In this document: piece after piece, positions 55,804 through 64,000 of the stretch
How the letters are laid out: each line of letters starts with the position of its first letter
Numbering within the stretch: position 1 is the stretch's first letter
DNA from: Burkholderia sp. 9120
GTDB lineage: Bacteria > Pseudomonadota > Gammaproteobacteria > Burkholderiales > Burkholderiaceae
Reading direction: 5' to 3'
Assembly: GCF_000745015.1 (NCBI RefSeq)
Contig: NZ_JQNA01000002.1
Location: 310,001 to 374,000 of the forward strand
DNA: 64,000 nucleotides
The notes under the pieces: generated by a model
Told to the model about the DNA's origin: nothing
Database searches by the model: none
What the model saw: only the letters and a program-made list of their open reading frames with translations
Translations under genes and position numbers: made by a program

Positions 55804-57048
55804 TCAGACTTTTTCCTGCGCCTTCACCTGCGCAGCCTGGGCCGCAGCGTCTGCATCCGCCATCGGCAGCCGGCCGCTGCGGCTCGCCACCGGATCGGCC
55901 TCGGTATGCGCAACCGTGCTACCGGCCGGCGTATGCAAACCGCGCGGCACCCAGTCGAGCGGTTCGCCCTTGCCGTTCTCGAGTTCGGCCGACACGTCGG
56001 CGCGCGCCCGCGGCAGGTACTGCGGATAGTGCTGCTGGATAAATTCGAGCAGCCCCTCGCGCACGCGGCAGCGCAAATCCCAGTTCAGCCCCGAATCGAG
56101 CGAACTGACCAGCGCGCGCAACTGCATCGACCGTTCGGTGCCGTCGGTGACCTGCAGCACCTGCACGCGGCGATCCCACTCGGGCGCGGCCTCGACGATG
56201 CGCGCCAGCTCCTCGCGCAGCGGCGCGAGCGGCATCCGGTAATCGACGTACAGAAACACCGTGCCGATGATCTGCGAACTGCTGCGCGTCCAGTTGGCGA
56301 ACGGATTTTCGATGAACCACTGCAGCGGCACGATCAGCCGCCGCTGGTCCCACAGACGCACCGACACGTATGTGCCGGTGATTTCCTCGATGCGCCCCCA
56401 CTCGCCCTGAATCACGACGACGTCGTCGAGGCGGATCGGCTGCGACAGCGCGATCTGCAGGCCGGCAATCAGATTGCCGAGCACCGGCCGCGCCGCGATA
56501 CCGGCCACCAATCCGGCGACGCCCGCCGACGCCAGCAGGCTCGCGCCGATCTGCCGGACGTTCGGGAAGGTCATCAGCGCGCCGCCCACACCGATAATCA
56601 CGATCACCAGCATCACCGAACGCGCCAGCACGCGCGCCTGCGTATGGATGCGGCGAGCCTGCAGGTTGTCGGCGGTATCGAGCGGATGGGCCTGAATGAT
56701 CGCCTCGCCGATCGCGGCCGCCGAGCGCACCGACAGCCACGTGATGGCGCCGATCATCGCGATGCCGGCGGCGTCGCGCAGCGGCGTGATGAACGTGAGC
56801 GTATCGGGCGCCTCCCACCACACGGCTTCAAGCGCGAGGATCACGAGGAACAGACGCGACGGTTTGTCGATATAGCGCAGCACCACGCTGGTCAGCGGAT
56901 AAGGCCGCGCGATGCGCGTGACGATGCGCGCGCCGACCCGCTGGATGCCGAGCGCCAGCAGCGCCGCGACGACCGACACGATCAGCGCGCCGAGCCAGGT
57001 ATGCAGCGGCGCTTCGGCGATACGGGCGAAGTCGTCGAGAGTGGGCAT
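55804..57048 (-). CDS. MscS family mechanosensitive channel
   Basis: A 414-residue inner-membrane protein with about five N-terminal helices and the MscS pore and beta domain: ARPVLGNLIAGLQIALSQPI, RLDDVVVIQGEWGRIEEITG and VRLWDQRRLIVPLQWFIENP. It releases solutes on hypo-osmotic shock. The C-terminal 70 residues are polar and longer than in E. coli MscS. Upstream of otsA in the same direction with a 164-bp gap. Confidence 0.92.
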   Translation of the reverse strand: MPTLDDFARIAEAPLHTWLGALIVSVVAALLALGIQRVGARIVTRIARPYPLTSVVLRYIDKPSRLFLVILALEAVWWEAPDTLTFITPLRDAAGIAMIGAITWLSVRSAAAIGEAIIQAHPLDTADNLQARRIHTQARVLARSVMLVIVIIGVGGALMTFPNVRQIGASLLASAGVAGLVAGIAARPVLGNLIAGLQIALSQPIRLDDVVVIQGEWGRIEEITGTYVSVRLWDQRRLIVPLQWFIENPFANWTRSSSQIIGTVFLYVDYRMPLAPLREELARIVEAAPEWDRRVQVLQVTDGTERSMQLRALVSSLDSGLNWDLRCRVREGLLEFIQQHYPQYLPRARADVSAELENGKGEPLDWVPRGLHTPAGSTVAHTEADPVASRSGRLPMADADAAAQAAQVKAQEKV

Positions 57049-57239
57049 GGGGGCATGGTCCTCGTGACTTGAGGGAGAGGGATGGATGGGCCGTACGACG
57101 GCGGGTCGAACACAAACCCGGGGCGGGTTTCAGACCGATTCAGCCCATATCGTGCCAGGCCGGAGAAGAAAGCGCGATCAGCGCCAAGCGCCCGGCGCGC
57201 GCTCGTTAAGCACGCGTCGGGCGCTCGACGTCATTCAGA

Positions 57240-57596
57240 TCAATTACCGCTCTTGCAAGGAAACGCCTTGCCGAGCCCCAGCGAGATCGCCGTGCTGGCG
57301 TTATAGCCCGCGACGATCGGATTTTCCGCGATGTACTTGCGCACCGCGTCGGTCAACTGCGCCGAGCGCGCGTCCTGCGGCAAGCAGAAATACTGGCCGA
57401 CTCGCGGCCCGGTCGTGCCGCCGATTGCGTCGATGGTATTGAAGATGCCGTCGGCGGCGCCTTCGATATAAGCCGCGCATGCACTGCGCGATGCCACGTC
57501 CGTCTTGGTGCACAGCTTGTTGAGGTCGCCCCCCGTGAACGCGGCTGCCGATAGTGGTACGGCGAGCGCGCTGGCGAAAATCAAAGCCCGCAGCAT
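57240..57596 (-). CDS. Rap1a/Tai-like secreted protein
   Basis: A 118-residue protein with a signal peptide (LRALIFASALAVPLSAAAF) and four mature cysteines in the Rap1a/Tai pattern (GGDLNKLCTK, SACAAYIEGAADGI, YFCLPQDA, FPCKSGN). Rap1a and Tai proteins are periplasmic immunity proteins against type VI amidase effectors. No effector or secretion gene is adjacent, so this could be an orphan immunity protein or have another role. A good ribosome site (GGAAAGGAA) precedes the ATG. Confidence 0.8.
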   Translation of the reverse strand: MLRALIFASALAVPLSAAAFTGGDLNKLCTKTDVASRSACAAYIEGAADGIFNTIDAIGGTTGPRVGQYFCLPQDARSAQLTDAVRKYIAENPIVAGYNASTAISLGLGKAFPCKSGN

Positions 57597-57876
57597 GGTG
57601 TTCCTTTCCAGGGTCGTTTATCAGGCGGTCTTTCGCCGCATCCGGACGGCGCGCTCAAGCGGCGCGCCAAAGTCGTCATTCTGCACTGTTTTGCGAAGCG
57701 CAAGCGCGTCAACTGGCGCTATCTACAGGCAAAAGTGCGGGGAACGAGGGAACGGTGCTGTGCCGCATTCACGCTTCGGCACTTCGGTACTTTGGTGCCT
57801 TGGTGCTTTGCCATTCCGGCACCTCGGCCCTCTACCCGTCGGCGCGCTGTGCGCGCGCTCCCCATTCCCGCGCCCT

Positions 57877-58632
57877 TTACTTCTGCATCTGCTGCAGCCG
57901 CGCGGTCAGCCCTTCAACCACGTCCGGCTCTTTATAAGTCTTCGCGAAATCGAGCGCCGTCAGGCCGATCTGGTTCTTCACCGTCAGATCCGCGCCGTTG
58001 TCGAGCAGCAGCTTCACCGTCGACACATGGCCGCCGCGCGCCGCCATCATCAGCGGCGTGGTGCCGTTCGGCGAGCCGGCGTCGACATACGCGGAATGAT
58101 CGAGCAGCACCTTGACGACGTCGTCGTGGCCGTTCGCGGCCGCGTAGTGCAGCGGCGCCCAGCCCTTCTTGTTGACTTCGGCGTCCTTCGCGATCAACTG
58201 GTTGACGAAATCGAGGTCGCCGTTCAGCGCGGCCATCATCATCGCGTTCTCGCCGGCCTTGTCCTGAATCTCGATGTTGGTCTTCGGATTCGCCAGCAGC
58301 GCGGCGCCCACCTTGTCCGACTTTTCGCGCGCGGCGATCACCAGCAGCGGAATGCCCTGGTTATCGACGCTGTTCGGGTCCATGCCCTTGGCGAACAATT
58401 TGTTGACGCCGTCGACGTCGTCGAATTTGACCGATTTGATCAGCGAGTCGATCGGCGCGGCCTGAGCCGGCGACGCGATCAGCGTGCTCAACGTGACGCA
58501 AGCCAGCGTGGCCGCGAACACCGAGCGCAGCGCGCGCGACGCGCGCAACACGCTGCGGCGCGCCGGAACCCGCGCAGTGCGCGCGGCGGAAGTCTTTTGA
58601 ATGGCAGCGATCGACATCGGAATATTTCTCAT
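57877..58632 (-). CDS. Ankyrin repeat protein
   Basis: A 251-residue protein. A basic N-terminus and hydrophobic segment (ATLACVTLSTLIASPAQAA, about 40-58) suggest export. At least four ankyrin repeats follow, e.g. GIPLLVIAAREKSDKVGAALL, GWAPLHYAAANGHDDVVKVLL and GTTPLMMAARGGHVSTVKLLL. It binds other proteins, partner unknown. It follows tatD by 53 bp. The start is uncertain: ATG at 58632 or 58617. Confidence 0.85.
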   Translation of the reverse strand: MRNIPMSIAAIQKTSAARTARVPARRSVLRASRALRSVFAATLACVTLSTLIASPAQAAPIDSLIKSVKFDDVDGVNKLFAKGMDPNSVDNQGIPLLVIAAREKSDKVGAALLANPKTNIEIQDKAGENAMMMAALNGDLDFVNQLIAKDAEVNKKGWAPLHYAAANGHDDVVKVLLDHSAYVDAGSPNGTTPLMMAARGGHVSTVKLLLDNGADLTVKNQIGLTALDFAKTYKEPDVVEGLTARLQQMQK

Positions 58633-58685
58633 ATTGTGCTTTAGGAACCTTCCCTATCCTTTTGAATTTTATCGACTTTATAAGG

Positions 58686-59477
58686 TCACACGCCAGCCGG
58701 CACGGGAATCTTGAAGAGCCGGAAAAAGTTTTGCGTCGTCGCGGCGGCCAGCGCCGTGTCCGGCATCTCGCGTTGCTGCGCGATGTAGCGTCCGACATAA
58801 CTCACGTACGCAGGTTCATTGGGCTTGCCGCGATACGGCACGGGCGCGAGGTACGGCGAATCGGTTTCGATCAGCAGACGCTCGAGCGGCACGCGGCGCG
58901 CGACGTCCTGCACGTCGGTCGCGCTCTTGAACGTGACGATGCCCGACAGCGAAATGTAAAAATTCTGCGCCAGCGCCTGTTCGGCGACGGCCCACGGCTC
59001 GGTGAAACAATGCATCACGCCGCCCGGCTCGCTCGCGCGCTCCTCGGCCATGATGCGCAGCGTGTCTTCCGACGACGAGCGCGTGTGGATGATCAACGGC
59101 TTGCCCGTGGCATGCGCCGCGCGGATATGCGTGCGAAAGCGCTCGCGCTGCCACTCCATGTCGGCGATCGTGCGGCCTTCCAGACGGTAGTAGTCGAGTC
59201 CGGTCTCGCCGATCGCCACCACCTTCGGATGCGCGGCCAGTTCGATCAGCTCGGCCAGACTCGGCTCGCGCATGTCCTCGTGATCCGGATGCACGCCCAC
59301 CGACGCGTAGACGTTGTCGTGCTGGCTGGCGATCTCCAGCACCGACGGCAACGTCTCCAGATCGACCGACACGCACAGCGCATGCGTGACCGAATGGCTG
59401 CGCATATTCTCGAGCACCTGCGGCAGGCGGTCGGCGAGTCCTTCGAAGTTGATGTGGCAGTGCGAATCGACAAACAT
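58686..59477 (-). CDS. tatD: TatD family metal-dependent hydrolase (DNase)
   Basis: A 263-residue TIM-barrel hydrolase with TatD metal ligands: HxH in DSHCHINFEG (His6, His8), Glu in IGETGLDYY, His in LIIHTRSSSED, His in MHCFTEPW and Asp in ETDSPYLAP. TatD proteins are Mg-dependent 3'-5' DNases. The position downstream of mltG-tmk-holB is the conserved arrangement in many proteobacteria; here a GNAT gene is interposed. Confidence 0.93.
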   Translation of the reverse strand: MFVDSHCHINFEGLADRLPQVLENMRSHSVTHALCVSVDLETLPSVLEIASQHDNVYASVGVHPDHEDMREPSLAELIELAAHPKVVAIGETGLDYYRLEGRTIADMEWQRERFRTHIRAAHATGKPLIIHTRSSSEDTLRIMAEERASEPGGVMHCFTEPWAVAEQALAQNFYISLSGIVTFKSATDVQDVARRVPLERLLIETDSPYLAPVPYRGKPNEPAYVSYVGRYIAQQREMPDTALAAATTQNFFRLFKIPVPAGV

Positions 59478-59554
59478 GGTGAGGTCCTGCGTAAAAATGG
59501 CGTGAGGTGAATCGGGCGGCTTCGGTCGGCCTTATTAGTCGCTCCTGGTCGGGT

Positions 59555-60088
59555 TTATTCGACTTCGGCGGCTTCCGTCGGCGCGTCGAGGCGTTTGCCG
59601 AGAATCACCAGATCGCGCTCCACGTCGTCGAGCACGGCTACGCGCGGCAACGAACCCCACGTGTCGAAGCCGAAGCCGCGGAACAGCCGCAAGCTCGCAT
59701 CATTGTGGCCGAAGATGAAACCCAGCACCGTGTCGATGCCGAGCGCCGGCGCGGCCGCCAGCGACGCCGCCAGCAGTTGCTTGCCGAGGCCGTGGCCACG
59801 GGCGCTTTCGTCGAGATAAATGCTGACTTCCGCCGTGCGCAGATAGGCCGGCCGGCCGTAGAAATCCGAAAAGCTCAACCAGGCGATCACGCGGCCGGGC
59901 TGCTGCGAATCTTCCACCACCCACAACGGACGCTTATGCGGGCCGTGCGCGTGAAACCACGCCAGACGGCTTTCGACGCTGACCGGTTCGAGGTCGGCGG
60001 TGACTTGCCGCGACGGCACGGTCGAGTTGTAAATAGCGACGATGGCGGGCAGATCGTCGAGCGTGGCATCGCGGTAGGCAAGGCTCAT
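59555..60088 (-). CDS. GNAT family N-acetyltransferase (phosphinothricin acetyltransferase-like)
   Basis: A 177-residue GNAT enzyme: N-terminal YRDATLDDLPAIVAIYNSTV, the acetyl-CoA-binding motif A ESARGHGLGKQLLAASL (about 113-129), and GHNDASLRLFRGFGFDTWG. It resembles the Pat/Bar group, so it may acetylate an amino-group-containing small molecule. It lies between holB and tatD in the same direction. The much longer overlapping frame upstream is the alternate frame of holB. Confidence 0.9.
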   Translation of the reverse strand: MSLAYRDATLDDLPAIVAIYNSTVPSRQVTADLEPVSVESRLAWFHAHGPHKRPLWVVEDSQQPGRVIAWLSFSDFYGRPAYLRTAEVSIYLDESARGHGLGKQLLAASLAAAPALGIDTVLGFIFGHNDASLRLFRGFGFDTWGSLPRVAVLDDVERDLVILGKRLDAPTEAAEVE

Positions 60089-60165
60089 GGTGCGTTGAAC
60101 GTGAGGTAGATAGTCAGGGAGAAGACCCGAACGGACCCAAACGGGGCTTAAAAACCGCAGCGGCC

Positions 60166-61200
60166 CTACGCGAACAACTCGCGGTAGCCGAGAAACAGCT
60201 CCTCGAACACCAGCCGCGCATTCAGCGGATGGTTCTCGACAGCGCGTTGACGCGTCACGGTCCGCATGAAACGCGCGAACGCGCTGGCGTCCGCCTGCGA
60301 CGCGCAGCGCGTCAACGCCGCCGAAGCCTGCGGGAAATAACGCGGCGCGCCCGCGGTGCGCTGCGCCAGCAGATCGTACATCCAGCGTTGCAGCCAGCCG
60401 AGCACCAGCGGCACCGGCAGCTTCTGCAGCGCCTCGCCGCAGGCGAACGCATCGCACCCGGGGCCGGCGGCCAGTTGCTTGAGAGTCCAGTCGCGCAGTG
60501 CGCGGTTCTCGTCGCTGGCGAGCGCAAGTGCCGCGAGCGGCGCGCCGCCGGCTTCGGCGAGCAACGCGGGCGCGTCGGCCACGCCCTGCGCGGCCAGCCA
60601 TGTCGCGGCCAGTTCCGGCGCCGGCACGCTCATCGGCCATTGGCGGCAACGGCTGATGATGGTGGGCAGCAGACGGTCGATCCGCGCCGACACCATCAGG
60701 AACATCACGCCCGCCGGCGGTTCTTCGAGCGTTTTCAGCAGCGCGTTGGCCGCGGCGATGTTCAGCGCTTCGGCCGGATACAGCACCACCACGCGCGCGC
60801 CGCCGCGATGCGATCCCACGCCGACGAAGTCGAGCAAGCCGCGAATCTGCTCGATCTTGATTTCCTTGCTGGGCGCGCGGGTCTTTTTGCCTTCGTCGGC
60901 GTCGGCCTTGTCCGCTTTTTCGTCCGCGGCGCTGTTCAGGCCGGCTTCGGCGGCCAGCGCCTCGGGCACGACGATCCGGTAATCCGGATGGTTGCCCTGG
61001 GTGAACCAGTTGCAGGCCACGCAGGCACCGCACGGCTCGCCGTTGGCCAGCTGCGCCTCGCACAGGAACCCCTGCGCGAGATGCTGCGCGAAGCGCAGCT
61101 TGCCGATGCCGCCTTGTCCATGCAGCAACAACGCATGCGGCCAGTGGCCGCGCAATTGTTGCAGGCGGTTCCAGTCATCGGCTTGCCACGGATAAATCAT
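60166..61200 (-). CDS. holB: DNA polymerase III delta' subunit
   Basis: A 344-residue clamp-loader subunit. The P-loop region is altered (GQGGIGKLRF, Leu after Lys), as expected for delta', which does not hydrolyse ATP. Zinc-finger cysteines are C47, C57, C60 and C63, and the segment ALLKTLEEPPAGVMFLMVSA is typical. A short Lys/Asp/Ala-rich insertion follows residue 85. It is part of the mltG-tmk-holB group, starting 94 bp after tmk. Confidence 0.93.
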   Translation of the reverse strand: MIYPWQADDWNRLQQLRGHWPHALLLHGQGGIGKLRFAQHLAQGFLCEAQLANGEPCGACVACNWFTQGNHPDYRIVVPEALAAEAGLNSAADEKADKADADEGKKTRAPSKEIKIEQIRGLLDFVGVGSHRGGARVVVLYPAEALNIAAANALLKTLEEPPAGVMFLMVSARIDRLLPTIISRCRQWPMSVPAPELAATWLAAQGVADAPALLAEAGGAPLAALALASDENRALRDWTLKQLAAGPGCDAFACGEALQKLPVPLVLGWLQRWMYDLLAQRTAGAPRYFPQASAALTRCASQADASAFARFMRTVTRQRAVENHPLNARLVFEELFLGYRELFA

Positions 61201-61294
61201 CGTTTCTCTTTGAAATCAATCGGCTAGCGAAGTAAAGCGAGATGCCACTCGAACTTTGCCGACCGCTATAAACCAGGGTTATATTCTTTTAAAA

Positions 61295-61918
61295 TCAAAG
61301 AACTGCAATCAACTCTTCAAGCTGCTTCTGAATGCGCGCGATGGTCTGCGAAGAGTCAATGATAGCGAACCGGTAAGGCGCCTCTTCCGCGCGACGCAGA
61401 TATTCGCTGCGGGTGCGGTTGAAGAACGCCGTCGATTCACTCTCGAAACGATCCGGATCGCGCACCGCGCTGCGCCGTTCGTCGGCGACTTCCGGGTCGA
61501 GGTCGAACAGCACCGTCATATCCGGCTGAAAACCGCCCTGCACCCAGCGCTCCAGCGTTTCCAGCTTGTCGCGCGGCAGCCCGCGGCCGCCGCCCTGGTA
61601 GGCGAAGGTCGCGTCGGTGAAACGGTCCGACAGCACCCAGTCGCCGCGCGCGAGCGCCGGCTCGATCACTTCGGCCAGATGCTGGCGGCGCAGTGCGAAC
61701 ATCAGCAGCGCCTCGGTTTCGAGGTCCATCTTCTGATGCAGCACGATCTCGCGAATCTGCTCACCGAGCGGCGTGCCGCCCGGTTCGCGCGTCATGACCA
61801 CCGCGCGGCCCGTGCTCGCCACCTTGTGCTCGAGGCGCTCGCGGAACCAGCTCAGATGCGTGGTCTTGCCGGCGCCGTCTATGCCCTCAAACGTAATGAA
61901 TTTGCCCCGCGCCATCAT
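61295..61918 (-). CDS. tmk: Thymidylate kinase
   Basis: A 207-residue dTMP kinase: P-loop [27 protein letters not shown] and the lid/substrate segment [17 protein letters not shown]. Makes dTDP for DNA synthesis. The ATG overlaps the mltG stop (ATGA at 61915-61918), so the two are coupled; a second ATG is the next codon. Confidence 0.95.
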   Translation of the reverse strand: MMARGKFITFEGIDGAGKTTHLSWFRERLEHKVASTGRAVVMTREPGGTPLGEQIREIVLHQKMDLETEALLMFALRRQHLAEVIEPALARGDWVLSDRFTDATFAYQGGGRGLPRDKLETLERWVQGGFQPDMTVLFDLDPEVADERRSAVRDPDRFESESTAFFNRTRSEYLRRAEEAPYRFAIIDSSQTIARIQKQLEELIAVL

Positions 61919-62952
61919 TGCCCTCGAATGTATTTGTCCACGGCCTTGTTGTGATCGCCGAGGTTGTCGGAAAAGATGCTGCTGCCGTCGCCGCGCGACA
62001 CGAAATACAGCGCGGTGCTTTGCGCCGGGTTCATCGCCGCCTGCAGCGATGCGACACCGGGCAGCGAGATGGGCGTAGGCGGCAAACCCATCCGGGTGTA
62101 GGTATTGTAGGGAGTGTCCGTCTGCAGGTCTTTCTTGCGGATTCGCCCCGTGTAACTGTCGCCCATGCCGTAGATCACGGTCGGGTCGGTCTGCAACGGC
62201 ATGCCCACCCGCAGACGGTTGGCGAACACCGCCGCCACCATCGGCCGGTCAGACGGCTTGCCGGTCTCCTTTTCGATAATCGACGCCATGGTCAGCGCGT
62301 CGTACGGCGTCTTGTACGGCAGGTTCGGCGAGCGCGCGAGCCACGCTTCGTCCAGACGCTGACGCATCAGGTGATACGCGCGGCGGTACACGTCGAGGTC
62401 GCTGGTGTTCTTGTCGAACAGATAGGTGTCGGGGAAAAACAGCCCCTCGCCGTTACCGATCGACGCTTCCGGCGCGCCGATCGCCGTCATCAGATCGGCG
62501 TCGCTCAGGCCGGCCGTGTCGTGCTTGAGCGCCGGATTGGCGTCCAGTTCGGCGCGCATGCGCTTGAAGGTCCAGCCTTCGATAATGGTCGCCACGTATT
62601 CGTTGACGTCGCCGCGCGCGATCTTTTGCAGCACTTCATACGGGCTCACGCCGGTCTTGAACTCGTAGTTGCCCGATTTCAGCTCACTCTGCAACCCCAG
62701 CAGCCGCGTCATGGCGACGAACAGTTCCGGCTCGACCGGCACGCCGCCGCGATTCAGTTGCAAGGTGACGCTGCGCAGGCTGCTGTGCGGTTTGACGGTG
62801 ACGTCGAGTTGCGCGGGGTTCAGATCGAGCGGGCTGGTGGCCCAGTGATAGCCGGCTGCAACGGCGGCTACGGCCAGCACAACGACGAGTGAGCCGGCGA
62901 CGAAACATTTCTTCAGGAGGGACATGCCGAACGGGACAGGAGTGGACTGCAT
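61915..62952 (-). CDS. mltG: Endolytic peptidoglycan transglycosylase
   Basis: A 345-residue YceG/MltG protein with one N-terminal membrane helix ([20 protein letters not shown]). The periplasmic LysM-like and catalytic region includes [15 protein letters not shown] (catalytic Glu), [20 protein letters not shown] and [18 protein letters not shown]. It cuts nascent glycan strands at the inner membrane. The start is 62952 or MSLLKK at 62925; a TATTAT close to the first ATG could be a promoter element, which would favour the second. Confidence 0.93.
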   Translation of the reverse strand: MQSTPVPFGMSLLKKCFVAGSLVVVLAVAAVAAGYHWATSPLDLNPAQLDVTVKPHSSLRSVTLQLNRGGVPVEPELFVAMTRLLGLQSELKSGNYEFKTGVSPYEVLQKIARGDVNEYVATIIEGWTFKRMRAELDANPALKHDTAGLSDADLMTAIGAPEASIGNGEGLFFPDTYLFDKNTSDLDVYRRAYHLMRQRLDEAWLARSPNLPYKTPYDALTMASIIEKETGKPSDRPMVAAVFANRLRVGMPLQTDPTVIYGMGDSYTGRIRKKDLQTDTPYNTYTRMGLPPTPISLPGVASLQAAMNPAQSTALYFVSRGDGSSIFSDNLGDHNKAVDKYIRGQ

Positions 62953-63003
62953 ATAATACTTGTTTGCCTTAGCTAAAGTCAGAATTGACTGTTCTCCGAA
63001 TCC

Positions 63004-64000
63004 ATGAACACACCGCTCGCTACCGCTTCAGGCACTGCCTCAGTCAACCCTTCCGCTGCTGCCGCCGCGCCGGCTTCGTCCGTCGCGCTGCCCGTGCTGC
63101 CGCGTCCGTCCGCCGATGAATTCGACGCCGTCGTCCAGCACGGCGCCTACATGCCGCTCACGCAGTTCGGCGTGATCGACACGATCGGCGACGACGCGGC
63201 GAGCTTCCTGCACGGCCAGCTCACCAACGACACCCAGCATCTCGACGCCGCCAACGCGCGGCTGGCCGGCTATTGCTCGGCCAAGGGCCGGCTCCTGGCG
63301 TCGTTCCTGACGTGGCGCAGCGGCGAGGCGATCCGCCTGCTGGTGTCGAAAGACGTGCAGGCCGCGGTGCAAAAACGGCTGTCGATGTTCGTGCTGCGCG
63401 CCAAGGCCAAACTGGTGGACGCGAGCGGCGAAGTCGCGGTGATCGGCCTCGCCGGCGACGTGCGTCATGCGCTGTCGGGCGTGTTCGACGCGCTGCCGGA
63501 CGGCGTGCATGTGAAGGTGGACGGCCCGGCGGGCTCGCTGATTCGCGTGCCGGACGCGCTCGAGCGGCTGCGTTATCTGTGGATCGGCCCGAAGGCGCAG
63601 ATCGAAGCGCATCTGCCGGCTTTAGAGGACAAGCTCAAACGCGTGTCGCCGGCAGTGTGGGACTGGCTCGACATTCGCGCCGGCGAACCGCGCATCACCC
63701 TGCCGGTGGTTGAGCAGTTCGTGCCGCAAATGGTCAATTTCGACGTGCTCGGCGCGGTGAACTTCCGCAAAGGCTGCTATCCGGGTCAGGAAGTCGTGGC
63801 ACGCAGCCAGTATCGCGGCACGATCAAGCGGCGCACGTCGCTGGCGAATGTGGCCGGCGAACTGGACACGGTCAAGGCGGGCGCGGAGCTGTTTCACTCG
63901 GACGATCCGGGTCAGCCGTGTGGGATGGTCGTGAATGCGGCATCGGCGCCGGAAGGCGGCGTCGATCTGCTGGTGGAGATCAAGCTCGCCGCGCTGGAAA
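63004..64000 (+). CDS. ygfZ: Folate-binding protein YgfZ, partial
   Basis: The first 332 codons; the gene runs off the right edge. The YgfZ/GcvT-like signature KGCYPGQEVVARSQYRGT is present (about residues 257-274), as is FLHGQLTNDTQHL near the N-terminus. YgfZ helps repair or assemble Fe-S enzymes using tetrahydrofolate. It is divergent from mltG with a 51-bp gap, a conserved neighbourhood. The N-terminal 35 residues are Ala/Pro/Ser-rich and extend beyond the usual start of the family. A TATAAT (62952-62957) upstream is a possible -10. Confidence 0.93.
   Translation, partial: MNTPLATASGTASVNPSAAAAAPASSVALPVLPRPSADEFDAVVQHGAYMPLTQFGVIDTIGDDAASFLHGQLTNDTQHLDAANARLAGYCSAKGRLLASFLTWRSGEAIRLLVSKDVQAAVQKRLSMFVLRAKAKLVDASGEVAVIGLAGDVRHALSGVFDALPDGVHVKVDGPAGSLIRVPDALERLRYLWIGPKAQIEAHLPALEDKLKRVSPAVWDWLDIRAGEPRITLPVVEQFVPQMVNFDVLGAVNFRKGCYPGQEVVARSQYRGTIKRRTSLANVAGELDTVKAGAELFHSDDPGQPCGMVVNAASAPEGGVDLLVEIKLAALE

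Noticed and set aside
57750..57840. Short GGTGCTTTG-like repeats upstream of the Rap1a-like gene and past the ankyrin gene
   Set aside because: Units are too degenerate and irregular to support a defined repeat element.

Overview
The window is high-GC, gene-dense chromosomal DNA from a beta-proteobacterium, most likely Paraburkholderia or Burkholderia sensu lato. The evidence is a cepacian-type (bce) exopolysaccharide cluster, a nitrate reductase fused to a diflavin reductase, a GlcG/malate synthase G pair, and the order ygfZ <> mltG-tmk-holB-(GNAT)-tatD. No rRNA, tRNA, CRISPR array or intact insertion sequence was seen. The genes at both ends (1-128 and 63004-64000) run off the window.

1-12.3 kb is assimilatory nitrate/nitrite reduction. 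A leftward run encodes NirB, NirD, a 1430-residue nitrate reductase/flavoprotein fusion, a NarK-type transporter and the start of a PilJ/NIT-like sensor. A SUMT gene for siroheme synthesis is transcribed the other way. The 740 bp between nirB and the SUMT gene is the most striking regulatory DNA here. It has two GCAC-N7-GTGC NtrC-like sites midway between two divergent sigma-54-like promoters. Each transcript then carries a leader with two hexaloop hairpins (A at loop position 1, G at position 4) and an intrinsic terminator overlapping the second hairpin, as in ANTAR/NasR-type antitermination. A GAF histidine kinase and a divergent receiver-only regulator follow.

12.3-16.3 kb holds a MOSC protein, GlcG-like protein and malate synthase G.

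16.4-46.5 kb is the exopolysaccharide locus, with genes matching both halves of the cepacian system lying side by side. Present are sugar-nucleotide enzymes (GalU, Gmd, Ugd, ManC), the priming transferase BceB, five glycosyltransferase genes (one a double-domain fusion), Wzx- and Wzy-like proteins, two acyltransferases, an SGNH hydrolase, a secreted beta-propeller protein, and the export module BceD-E-F. A foreign-looking gene encoding an AbiEi-like winged-helix domain fused to a Fic domain sits inside the locus, behind six copies of a 16-bp repeat, where a GDP-4-keto-6-deoxymannose reductase gene might be expected.

46.8-57.6 kb is a mixed accessory/housekeeping stretch: a protein with an IS5-type transposase DNA-binding domain but no catalytic domain, YciI, a PsiF-repeat protein, a small membrane protein, a SYLF lipoprotein, a GT4 glycosyltransferase, an AAA ATPase, OtsA, an MscS channel and a Rap1a/Tai-like secreted protein. 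57.9-64 kb is conserved core: ankyrin protein, TatD, GNAT, HolB, Tmk, MltG and, divergently, YgfZ.
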